54,296 bases of DNA from Acanthaster planci (Eukaryota; Echinodermata; Asteroidea; Valvatida; Acanthasteridae): NCBI RefSeq assembly GCF_001949145.1, contig NW_019091648.1:165153-219448 (forward strand). Direction: 5' to 3'. The position numbers were made by a program, and so were the translations under genes. The first letter of the stretch is position 1; each line of letters starts with the position of its first letter. Shown here in pieces: positions 46,935 to 54,296 of the stretch. Under the pieces are notes generated by a model. The model was not told where the DNA came from. It did no database searches and worked only from the letters and a program-made list of their open reading frames with translations.

Positions 46935-47337
46935 ATGGCGAGTGCATTAACGATGGTCGGAGGAGCTATAGTCAACGCTCTAGCTTTTACTGGGAGTAAT
47001 TTTTTATTTAGTAGTCTGTCTAAAAACCAAGTCGACGAAAAACGTAAACGTCACGACCTTGCCTTGGAGCAATTGACTCGAGCGAAAGAGAAATGGCAAG
47101 AAAATCGAACCCATCTATTACACTTTCTAAACGAACGCATGAAGCAAGAGCGCGCGGGTCAACGCGAGTTTACTGATATGGACGAAGCACTAAGAGCTTA
47201 TTCGGAATTAACGGGTAAAAACGTGTGGCAAAGTTTACAACCGGCCCAAATTGTCCGATTTTTACGTACCTTCGGAAGCTCAACAAATGTTAGGGGGCAC
47301 TGCAATTGTGGGTTATTTGGTGTATCGGTATAATTAA
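46935..47337 (+). pseudogene. conserved Polinton protein of unknown function (membrane-like N-terminus + coiled coil)
   Basis: ATG at 46935. MASALTMVGGAIVNALAFTG is a hydrophobic, glycine/alanine-rich start, followed by a charged helical region (EKRKRHDLALEQLTRAKEKW) typical of a long coiled coil, residues ~35-85. After a one-base shift near 47245 the C-terminus reads LSDFYVPSEAQQMLGG then a second hydrophobic segment GTAIVGYLVYRY. Proteins of this layout accompany Polinton capsid genes and may be virion or membrane components. Role inferred from position only. Confidence 0.7.
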
Positions 47338-47361
47338 CTTTTTTTTTAAACGGAGCATCAA

Positions 47362-47574
47362 TTGAGTGAACAACAAGCTGACACGAGAAATATCGAGCAA
47401 ATGATTGGTGACATGTGAGCAGACGTGGATCACATTGGAGACATGGTTTTAGAAATCCAAAACTGTGTAGCAGACATGGAATCCGAATCATTTCGTTAAA
47501 AAGCCCAATTAATGGAATATGAAGACATGTTTTTCGCAGTGGGTATATCGTTAATTGCGTTTTCTTTCTCTTAA
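47362..47574 (+). pseudogene. small acidic protein with C-terminal membrane segment
   Basis: About 70 codons in one frame from a TTG or lost ATG. An acidic, heptad-like stretch (NIEQMIGDM, ADVDHIGDMVLEIQNC) is followed by FFAVGISLIAFSFS, a likely membrane anchor. Two in-frame stops (TGA near 47416, TAA near 47497). It sits between two structural-type Polinton genes; I do not recognise the family. Confidence 0.5.
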
Positions 47575-47615
47575 CAAAATTTTCAGTAAATTATAAAACC
47601 GTCTATTATAAAAAC

Positions 47616-48897
47616 ATGTCGCAACAATACACCAACAAACTAAATCCGATCGGAGGCTCAAAGCGCCTCGCGCAGGTAAGGGCGAAAGATGCCAAGTCAC
47701 TATTACGCATAATCCGAGTACCCTCGCGGCTTGTCACACATTAATTAAAACTTAAAATTTCCCGCCTTAGGAACAGACGACGTAATTGTACCGGGTACCG
47801 CAAAGTTGGCATTCAAACTTGATCTAGACGGTGGATCCGACGACAATCGTACTATATTCAACGACGTGGCGAGGAACTTAATCTCGGAAATAAACGTCAG
47901 TCTACGGAGCAATAAAATCACGAGTTATCGAGATGCAGATGTATTTCACAATTTCAAAGACTATTTGCTGCCTTTGTCACAAACCAAAAATATGGCATAT
48001 TTCGGATTAGAACGTGAAAATGTGTCAAAATTGCGTTTAGGCGCGGCCGATAAGAACGAGTCGACCAATAGCGGTAAAGATACAGCCATGGCCGACACAT
48101 TTAAAAATAGATATGCGATTCCATTGGATACGCCGCTATTGACAGATCACGGGCCATTTTATCCTATGGGTTTGAAAGAGCCTTTGACATATCAATTAAC
48201 GTTCAACAATCACGATAAAGTGGTCAATTCGGTAGACACCTCGGCAGAATATTGGATCTCGGATCTGATTTTAGAATATGAAGTTGTCACAAACCGAGAT
48301 TTGGTGCAAGTTTTGAGACAAAAACGTAAAGGCCCGGTGTACTATTTATTTAACCGAAATCATTCTTGGGAGAAACAAGTAGTCAATAAATCAGATACAT
48401 TATGGAATATCAATATCGATCAGACGGTTAAAAGTTTGAAAGGCGTTTTGATCTTGTTCAAAGATCCGACCGTCAAAAATCCCCAGAAATTTTACAATCC
48501 GCACGTTACTAAAACGCTTGTAACGGTCGAGGGCAAATCAAATAAATTATATTCGCAAGGGCTATTTGAATATCAACATTGGAATGAAATTTCTAAATAT
48601 TTTGAGTACTCTGAAACAGAATCAGTTCGATCGGTAGTCAAGGACCTAAATTTGACAGGTGTTGACATGGCTGACTATTTGAAAGATAAATACGGCCCGT
48701 GGCTCGATTTTAGAAGTTCGGACGATAACATGGCGCATGGATCGGTTTAATATAGGCCGCTTGGTGGTGGTGGCAATTTATCGATACAGATGGAACGAGA
48801 CGCAGAGACCGCAGGGGCTCTAATAATGTACGTATTTCTAATTATGGACGCGCAATTGACTATCGAGGGTGGTAATTTTAAAAGTTTGGTTTACTAA
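47616..48897 (+). pseudogene. Polinton major capsid protein (double jelly-roll)
   Basis: The main shell protein of Polinton virus-like particles. Probable start ATG 47616 (MSQQYTNKLNPIGGSKRLAQ). A stop and shift near 47742-47760 separate this from the long frame that begins LGTDDVIVPGTAKLAFKLDL. Recognisable blocks: YRDADVFHNFKDYL, NRYAIPLDTPLLTDHGPFYP, LTYQLTFNNHDKVV, KSDTLWNINID, GVLILFKDPT, KFYNPHVTKTLVTVEG and WLDFRSSDDNMAHGS. A TAA at 48748-48750 interrupts, and the same frame continues ETAGALIMYVFLIMDAQL to the final TAA at 48897. Total about 427 codons, essentially full length with only two lesions, the best preserved gene of the element. Confidence 0.9.
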
Positions 48898-48923
48898 ATC
48901 GGGTTTAATTTAAAGTGAGCCAG

Positions 48924-49482
48924 ATGTTTACAAATCCGCACTGCGCTTTGATCGTAGGTAAAACGGGTAGTGGCAAAACAAAATGGATTTTGGACTTGTT
49001 AGAAACTGAAAATCGATTCGTGTTTGGGGCAATTATAATTATTTGCCCGACATTATGTAAGAAAAAGACTTATTTGGACCGACTCTTGATCTACGCGGAT
49101 GACAACGTTTATTTGTGCGATCTGACGGCGTTAATACGCTGTTTATAATTGACGACTGCGCCGCTGACCAATTTATTAAATATCGCAAAAGATCAAAGAA
49201 TAGTAATACGTGTGCGCTAAGTCGAATGGAGTTTAGTGGTCGGCATTTAAACCAAAGTTGTTGGCCTTTAACGCAGAAGTATAATTCGGTGTTAAAAGAC
49301 TACGGTGAAAACACTGCCCATTATTTCACTGCAAGGATCGAAATTCGTTTGGCCAGTGTTTAGAAGAGAGTGATGTTGTCCGTGATGAAGACAGGGAGAT
49401 TATTAAAAATCATTTAAGAGACGTGAAATTGTGTAAATTTGTTTTAAATACTGAAGCGCCCGTGAATTATTTTGTTGAATAA
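48924..49482 (+). pseudogene. Polinton genome-packaging ATPase (FtsK/HerA superfamily)
   Basis: Would pump element DNA into the capsid. MFTNPHCALIVGKTGSGKTK contains Walker A (GKTGSGKT, 48957-48980). IIIICPTLCKKKTY follows. One frame over, TLFIIDDC (49136-49159) is the Walker B strand, then EFSGRHLNQS and LTQKYNSVLKDYGEN, the conserved arginine/glutamine-bearing region. The end (REIIKNHLRD, VKLCKFVLNTE) lies in the third frame with TAA at 49480-49482. Two frameshifts (near 49120 and 49310). Length about 186 codons, slightly short. It begins 27 bp after the capsid gene. Confidence 0.88.
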
Positions 49483-49520
49483 AAAATGGAAAATATTTGT
49501 AAAATTGGTGTAGATTTGAA

Positions 49521-49979
49521 ATGGAGACTAAAAAATGCACTAAATGTAACAAACCAAAAAGAAATTTCTGATTTCGAATTAAGTCAAATGACGAGATAAA
49601 TGTATTGTGCAACACCTGTATCGATAGACAAATAGAGTATAATAATAAATATATATGCCCGCATAAAAAGCAAACATCAGATTGTAAAATTTGCGGCAAC
49701 GCCATTAAAATTACTATTCGACGTTGGTTAAAAGCTTGTAAACAGTACAACAAACATAAAAATCTATTTAACCCCGAAAAATTTATCGATAGAGAGTTTT
49801 TGCAAGACTTAATCGACAAACACGAATATTGTTATTATATGGATTGTAAGGTGAAAATACAATATATAGAGGAGCGAGACGATCAGGTAACAATTGAAAG
49901 CTTGCATAGTGATTTTGGTCATTTAAAATGGAACTGTGTCCTGGCCTGTCGGAAATGTAAATTAATGCGCCAGGCGCTA
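49521..49979 (+). pseudogene. HNH-type nuclease-like protein of the Polinton, cut by Gypsy insertion
   Basis: ATG 49521 gives METKKCTKCNKPKRNF, then a TGA (49569-49571), and the frame goes on with LCNTCIDRQIEYNN, ICPHKKQTSDCKICGN, a helical stretch, EYCYYMDCKVKIQYI, VTIESLHSDFGHLKWNC and VLACRKCKLMR. Paired CxxC knuckles plus the GH..xNC..AC..CN-like end resemble HNH/zinc endonucleases found in giant viruses, virophages and some Polintons; a role in genome processing or homing is possible. The usual central His-Asn signature is eroded. The ORF loses its native end at about 49979, where TGTTGG of the Gypsy begins. Confidence 0.65.
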
Positions 49980-50103
49980 TGTTGGATTTGAGCTAAAAGG
50001 ACGGATTATTTGTGGACAAGAGAAAAAGCAGACTTCCTGACAAAAATAGCAAGTTGCGGCTGAGTGTCGTTCTTTATAGCCTCGAACCCTGTTCAACGGG
50101 ACA
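49980..50103 (+). repeat. putative 5' LTR (short) of the GC-rich Gypsy
   Basis: Starts TGTTGGATTTGAG where Polinton homology stops and ends AACGGGACA, giving a TG...CA segment of 124 bp with a TTTATAG box. Unusually short for an LTR and not confirmable without the 3' copy. Confidence 0.35.
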
Positions 50104-50112
50104 TGCTAAAAC

Positions 50113-50130
50113 TGGTGGCAGCAGTGGGAT
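50113..50130 (+). promoter_or_regulatory. putative primer binding site
   Basis: TGGTGGCAGCAGTGGGAT, same first 12 bases as at 25869, about 10 bp after the LTR-like end. The form TGG..CAG(CAG)TGGGA is typical of Gypsy leaders. Confidence 0.65.
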
Positions 50131-50178
50131 GCTTGATAGCTGTAGAAAAACAGGTAAACTCTTCGCCTTTTCTGTGTC

Positions 50179-51575
50179 ATGGAATTGGTGGATGATTTTG
50201 GTCGGGTGCCAGACTCGCTAGACAGCGGCAGCACAGGCCAGCGCGGGGGCCCCGTGGTCGGGGGCCCAGACTGTGAAGGCGATGTGGAACTCACCTGGGT
50301 TGGCGGGCGAGCTGGAGTCGTTCCTCGTGGGGAATCTGGAACAGTTATCCAGGAGTGGGAGGCGGAAATTCAAGGGTATTGAGTGCGTCGAGTGCACGGC
50401 GTAAGGGGGGGGGTCCTGGGCTAGGTCCCCTGGAGAATACAGCCAAGTCTGCGCAGTCCCCGGGCGACTTCCCCCTTCTAAGGTTGATGGGGCAAAGGGG
50501 GTGCGGTTCCGTTTGGAGCACGACCATTTCGCCCCGGTCGTTGGGGAGGGGGTGGGGCATCGCCAGGAGACATCCTCCCGGCCCCTCACTAGTACACCTA
50601 TCGCTGGCGTCCGTGGGGTGCCCTCTGGCAGCAGCGATGCACTGGGAGAGGCGTTCCAGTCGGAGCGCCCTCAGGGTGGGTCTGCGGCTGGGGGGTCCTG
50701 GCGGGGGCCGGACGGAAGTTCATCCATGTCTTGTGGTAGCGTTGGGGCGCCCTCTCGCGGTACCGTCGTGGCCGAGAGAATGCTCCTCTCGGAGCACGGC
50801 CGGGCGGCTGCCGCGGGGTTGGAGCCTCGGTGCGAGGTAGCTGAAGCTTGTAATACTAGCCATAGTTTAGGGGTGCCCTCTTGTGGTGCTGCGGTGGCTC
50901 TGGAAGCGTCCCTCTCGGAGCGCGGCCTCGCCGTGGCGGCGGCCGCGGGGGCGGGGCCCTGATGCAAATCGAGGGGAGCTAGCGGACCCGTGACAGGTTT
51001 TGTGGCGCCCTCGCATGCAAGGGACGTGGGCGGTGTGGCGTACTGCCTGGAGCGCTGCGAGGCCGCAACCACGGTCATCGGGAGGGAGGGTCGAGACAGG
51101 CTAGCTGGAGTTTGTGAGATAAATAGTGAGATGCAGATGCCCCCGCGCAGCGAAACTGCGACGGGTGGCGCGACTAGGGTGGATCCCCACGCGGGGATCC
51201 ACATGCATCTGTATGAGGCAGATCCCCGCCCGGGGATCCCCTCGCAACTATGGGAGGCGGATCCCCTACGGATCCACGCTCAAACTCATGAGGCAGATCC
51301 TCGTTTGGGGGTCCGCACACGTCTGTGTGAGGCGGATCCCTCTCGGATCTACACATGGACGCATGGGGCGGATCCCCACCCGGGGATCCGCACGCATCTG
51401 CGTGAGGCAGGTCCCCCTAGGGTCTGCACGCAGACGTGCAATAGGGGTCCCCATTCGGAGGTCCGCATGCGCCTTGTCAAGGCGGATCCCCAACCGGGGG
51501 TCAGCACACGCCTGGTTGAGGTGGATCCGCGCACGGGCATACGAGGCGGGCCCCCGAGTGGGGGGGAGCCGACCA
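50179..51575 (+). pseudogene. gag N-terminal, repeat-rich low-complexity region
   Basis: Starts near ATG 50179 (MELVDDFGRVPD); open in three successive frames (to 50382, 50501-50962, 50990 onward). Two internal repeat systems are visible. Three ~75-bp modules encode G-V/A-P-S ... LSERG-A-AAAG at about 50615, 50735 and 50870. A palindromic ~39-bp unit follows (separate entry). No conserved domain. Some Gypsy gags have such unstructured heads, but this one is unusually long. Confidence 0.6.
51175..51545 (+). repeat. GGATCC-palindromic minisatellite in gag, ~39-bp unit, A/B alternation
   Basis: About nine units encode 12-14 residue peptides alternating between type A (EADPRPGIPSQLW, EADPRLGVRTRLC, ADPHPGIRTHLRE) and type B (EADPLRIHAQTH, EADPSRIYTWTHG). 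DNA units contain GCGGATCCCC and its complement GGGGATCCGC a few bases apart, so the opposite strand is also open and encodes ADPR-x-GIR-like peptides. Confidence 0.85.
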
Positions 51576-52293
51576 GAAGGATTCAAGACCGGTGTTACTT
51601 CCTGACCGGTATGACGGAAGCTCGTCCTGGGCAGATTACATTACGCACTTTGAGAGCGTGGCCACCGTCAATAGATGGAGCGAGGTCGAGAAGGCGGAGT
51701 ACTTGGCCTCCCATCTGCGGGGACTGGCCCAGGAGGCATTCACGGACTTATCACCGGAGGCCCGGAAGGACTAGGTGAGCGTCCTGGAACATTTTGAGCG
51801 GCGGTTTGGAGTTGCTTCACAGGTGCCGCTCCATCGGGCTCAACTTTCCATGCCGGTGCGCGGTTGGGGAGAGTCTCTAGAGGAACTGGGGAGGTCCGTC
51901 CAACGGTTAGTCCTCCGGAGTTACCCCACCTTGCCCACACAGGCGCGTGAAGATCTGGCGGTGGAGGCCTTCCGGAACGCCCTGGGGGACGAACAATTGC
52001 AGTGCCATGTCTTCACCAGGAAGGCCACGACCCTGGCAGAGGCGATTACCCTGGCCACTGGGATGGAGGCCTTTTTGGAGTCCCAGGCACATCAGAGGAA
52101 GGGTAGGATCGGGGCCAAGGAGGTTCGGGTAGTTGAGGAACCCTCCGCAGGTACGCCAGGCAAGGTGGGGGTGGTAGGTGGAGATCCACTCTCGCCGGGC
52201 GCCCCCTCGCGGGCCCAGTGCTACGGGTGCCGTGATAATGGACATTTCCGCCGGGATTGCCCGTGTGGAAAGGGGAAGGGCGGCGCCGTCTGA
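51576..52293 (+). pseudogene. Gypsy gag: capsid-like domain and zinc knuckle
   Basis: Frame with LLPDRYDGSSSWADYITHFE, ASHLRGLAQEAFTDLSPEAR, then a TAG (51772-51774), then LEHFERRFG, ESLEELGRSVQRLVLRSYP, VEAFRNALGD and ITLATGMEAFLES. This is the usual Metaviridae capsid-domain order (Gag assembles particles). CYGCRDNGHFRRDC (52219-52260) is a CCHC zinc knuckle. The frame ends in TGA at 52291-52293. Confidence 0.88.
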
Positions 52294-53165
52294 GGCTGGC
52301 TGCCAGCAGAGCCAGTCTTGACGGCGCCGCCGGAGCCGGCCCCTGCGCCTCTGTTGACGGCAGGAACAGGGCCAGCGGCCCAGCACAGGGAGACGCCGGT
52401 GGCGCCGGCAAACCGGGCCAACTACGCCACCGGCAAGCTGGCCGGCAAGACAGTGCGGGTGCTACTCGACACAGGGGCGGCCGTAAGTTTCGTGTCGGCC
52501 AGGGTCTACTACGCACTTACGGGCGCCGACAAACCCAGATTGCAGCCAGCTGGACCGACTCTGCGGATGGTAGCCCGATGCGAGCGCACGGAGTCGCCGA
52601 CTTCAAATTCCAGCTGGACCAGTGCACCCTACACACCTACACTGTGGCGGACATTGAACCCGACTTCATTGTGGGGATAGACTTCCTGGCAAAACACCGC
52701 TGCAAGTGAAGGTGGAGCGACAACTGGCCGAGAGCGTGGTAATCCCTGCCGGCACGAGGCGATCATGACTGGGAAAGTCTGCGGAGATCGTGCCCGCGGA
52801 GTGGGGATGGTGTACCCCAGCCTGGCGGCCACAGACCATTGCCAGGTGGCCGTCGCGATTGGCCTCATGGATACCAGTCGGGGGGCTGTGCCGGTGCGAG
52901 TATTCAATCCGACGGGAGACCCGGTTACAGTCTATAAGGTGAGTCATCTGGCCATGTTCGCCCCCGTGGAAGAAGGCACTGTGATTGACCCCGAGGGGAG
53001 TTCCCAACAGGCCGGTTCAGGCTCTTCTCGGAGCTCAGGCGATAGTGTGCCCGCCCACCTGCAGGACCTCCCGGACCGGGGAGCGGCCCATCTGGACGGC
53101 GAGGAACGTGAACGGCTGGCGAGCCTGCTAGTAGAGTTTGAGGGTGCCTTCACCAGGCTGGACGG
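52294..53165 (+). pseudogene. Gypsy protease and following linker
   Basis: Continues in the same frame after the gag TGA. TVRVLLDTGAAVSFVSARVY holds the retropepsin DTGA (52468-52479). After a shift near 52570 the flap/second half reads TYTVADIEPDFIVGIDFLAK, then after two further shifts VVIPAGTRR, GMVYPSLAATDH and VFNPTGDPVTVYKVSHLAMF, the typical Gypsy region between protease and RT. Protease would process the Gag-Pol polyprotein. Frameshifts: near 52570, 52705 and 52765. Confidence 0.85.
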
Positions 53166-54296
53166 CAGGCTCGGCCAAACCAACTGGGTCCACCACCCAA
53201 GCTCCCCGGCGGCTTCCGATCCACAAGCGGTTGGAGGCCCAGAGTCAGCTGGACCAGATGCTGGCGGATGGGGTAATCGAACCGTCGCACAGCCCGTAGT
53301 CGTCGCCGGTGGTCCTGGTGCAGAAGAAGGACGGGTCAGTCCGCTTCTGCGTGGACTACCGGCGGGTCAATGCAGCCACCCTGAAAGATGCCTACCCCAT
53401 CCCTCGGATAAAGGATAACTTAGACGCACTCAAGGGAGCCAGGTGGTTCAGCACCCTGGACTTGGCCAGCGGGTACTGGCAGGTCCGCATGGCGGAGGAT
53501 GTCAAGGAGAAGACGGCTTTCAGGACACAGAGCGGCCTCTACTAGTTCACTGTGATGCCCTTTGGTCTCTGTAACGCTCCGGCCTACTTCGAGCGTCTGA
53601 TGGAGTGCGTCATGCGGGGTTTCCAGTGGCAAGTGGCCGTCGTCTACCTGGATGACGTGGTAGTTTGGGGGCGGACCTTTGAGGAGCACTACCAGAGGCT
53701 TGCCATGGTACTGGGGCAGTTCCGGACCACTGGACTCAAACTGAAACCAAAGAAATGTGAACTTTTCAAGACGGAGGTGTCCTTCCTGGGCCACTTGGTG
53801 TCGGCGGAGGGGGTGCGGACAGACCCCGCTAAGGTTGCAGCAATCTGTGGTTGGCCAAGGCTGACGAACGTGACACAGGTCCGGAGTTTCCTGGGCCTGG
53901 CATCATATTGTCGGCGGTTTATTGCCTGCTTCGCCGAGATTGCCCGGCCCCTCCATGCTTTGACCAACAAGAGCCAGAAGGAGTTTGTGTGGACCGATGC
54001 CTGCCAGACGGCGTTTGAACACCTGCAGGATGCCCTTGCAACGGCGCCGGTGTTGCGGTATCCGGACCCAGGGAGGCCCTACATCTTGGATACCGATGCC
54101 AGCAACTGCACGATCGGGGCCCGTTCCCTCCCAGGAGGAGGAGCACGGAGAATGGGTTTTGGCTTATGGGAGTCAGGTCCTGACCAAGGCGGAGAGGAAC
54201 TATTGCATGACCCGGAAGGAGCTCCCGGCGGTCATGCACTATTTTAAGCACTACCTGTTGGGGAAACGCTTCTTGTTGAGGACAGACCACGGCTCA
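53166..54296 (+). pseudogene. Gypsy reverse transcriptase and RNase H (incomplete at window end)
   Basis: Frame from about 53200: LPIHKRLEAQSQLDQML, GVIEPSHSP, a TAG (53297-53299), [34 protein letters not shown], a TAG (53543-53545), TVMPFGLCNAPAYFERLMEC and VYLDDVVVWG with the catalytic YLDD (53645-53656). It continues KKCELFKTEVSFLGHLVS and RSFLGLASYCRRFI, then RNase H YILDTDASNCTIGA (first Asp at about 54089). A shift near 54120 precedes QVLTKAERNYCMTRKEL and LLRTDHGS at the window edge. RT copies the RNA to DNA, RNase H removes the template. Clearly Gypsy/Ty3 type by block order. Confidence 0.93.

Larger units (their letters stand above)
43680..49979. mobile_element. Polinton/Maverick element (partial, decayed)
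   Basis: Contiguous module containing polB (+), integrase (-), two small ORFs (+), major capsid protein (+), FtsK/HerA-type ATPase (+) and an HNH-type ORF (+). This combination is diagnostic of Polintons. No terminal inverted repeats were found. The left side begins inside polB and the right side is cut by a Gypsy insertion at about 49979. The adenovirus-type protease and a recognisable minor capsid (penton) protein were not found. Each gene has one to several stops or frameshifts. Confidence 0.92.
49980..54296 (+). mobile_element. GC-rich Gypsy LTR retrotransposon inserted in the Polinton (runs off the window)
   Basis: Base composition changes sharply to GC-rich at about 50.1 kb. Order: short LTR-like segment, primer site, gag with zinc knuckle, aspartic protease, RT, RNase H. 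The integrase and 3' LTR lie beyond the window. Multiple frameshifts and stops show it is decayed or poorly assembled. Confidence 0.9.

Noticed and set aside
47683-47770. Possible intron in the capsid gene (CAG|GTAAGG ... CCTTAG)
   Set aside because: Removing it leaves the wrong phase for the long capsid frame, while the intervening text itself reads as plausible capsid N-terminus; a stop plus one-base shift explains it better.
50671-51204. 177-codon antisense frame in the Gypsy gag head
   Set aside because: GC-rich sequence has few stops on any strand; the sense strand carries the gag/pol domains downstream.

Overview
This looks like nuclear DNA of a marine invertebrate animal. It is AT-rich, has spliced genes with long introns, is full of transposons, and carries many TACATGTA-type simple repeats and three assembly gaps (12228-12503, 28242-28357, 42109-43034). 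A cephalochordate, hemichordate or echinoderm would fit, but the sequence does not settle the phylum. I see no rRNA, tRNA or CRISPR array. The only host gene I can name with confidence is THOC3 (THO/TREX mRNA-export complex, WD40 protein), on the minus strand. Exon 1 is at 30072-30251 and exon 2 at 19122-19278, split by a 10.8 kb intron. Later exons were not found and should lie at lower coordinates, probably outside the window. Layout: 1-9 kb is mostly non-coding. It holds a decayed DDE-transposase-like ORF with a C2H2 tail (3.4-4.2 kb) and a two-exon BEN-domain pseudogene on the minus strand (7.3-8.9 kb). From about 10 to 19 kb lies a composite higher-order repeat (leader, tandem ~145 bp A units, then a B module), repeated about four times and rich in TGACGTCA and CACGTG palindromes. 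It was later hit by a TTAA-flanked piggyBac-type element (12.1-12.6 kb) and a CR1/L2-like non-LTR element (15.8-17.0 kb). THOC3 intron 1 (19.3-30.1 kb) contains a Tc1 remnant, a piggyBac pseudogene whose terminus resembles the 12.1 kb element, and pieces of two Gypsy retrotransposons. From 31 to 43 kb there are two long foldback hairpins, a broken integrase transposon that also encodes OTU-like and F-box-like segments (33.2-35.6 kb), and a TIR element with a 6-bp target duplication ATACAC (41.75-43.07 kb). From about 43.7 to 50.0 kb lies a Polinton/Maverick: protein-primed-type DNA polymerase B, integrase on the opposite strand, a conserved small structural-type protein, a small membrane protein, the double-jelly-roll major capsid protein, the packaging ATPase and an HNH-type nuclease. 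Every gene in it carries a few stops or frameshifts. From about 49.98 kb to the window end a GC-rich Gypsy element interrupts the Polinton: short putative LTR, PBS, gag with an unusual palindromic peptide repeat, protease, RT and RNase H. How the parts relate: the Polinton genes together would make and package a virus-like particle and integrate its genome, but this copy is broken. The Gypsy genes form a standard gag-pol set, also broken. Nothing here looks like a bacterial-style operon or defence system. The most unusual items are the integrase/OTU/F-box composite, the gag repeat that encodes the same peptide on both strands, the unclassified 6-bp-TSD element and the higher-order CRE-rich repeat.
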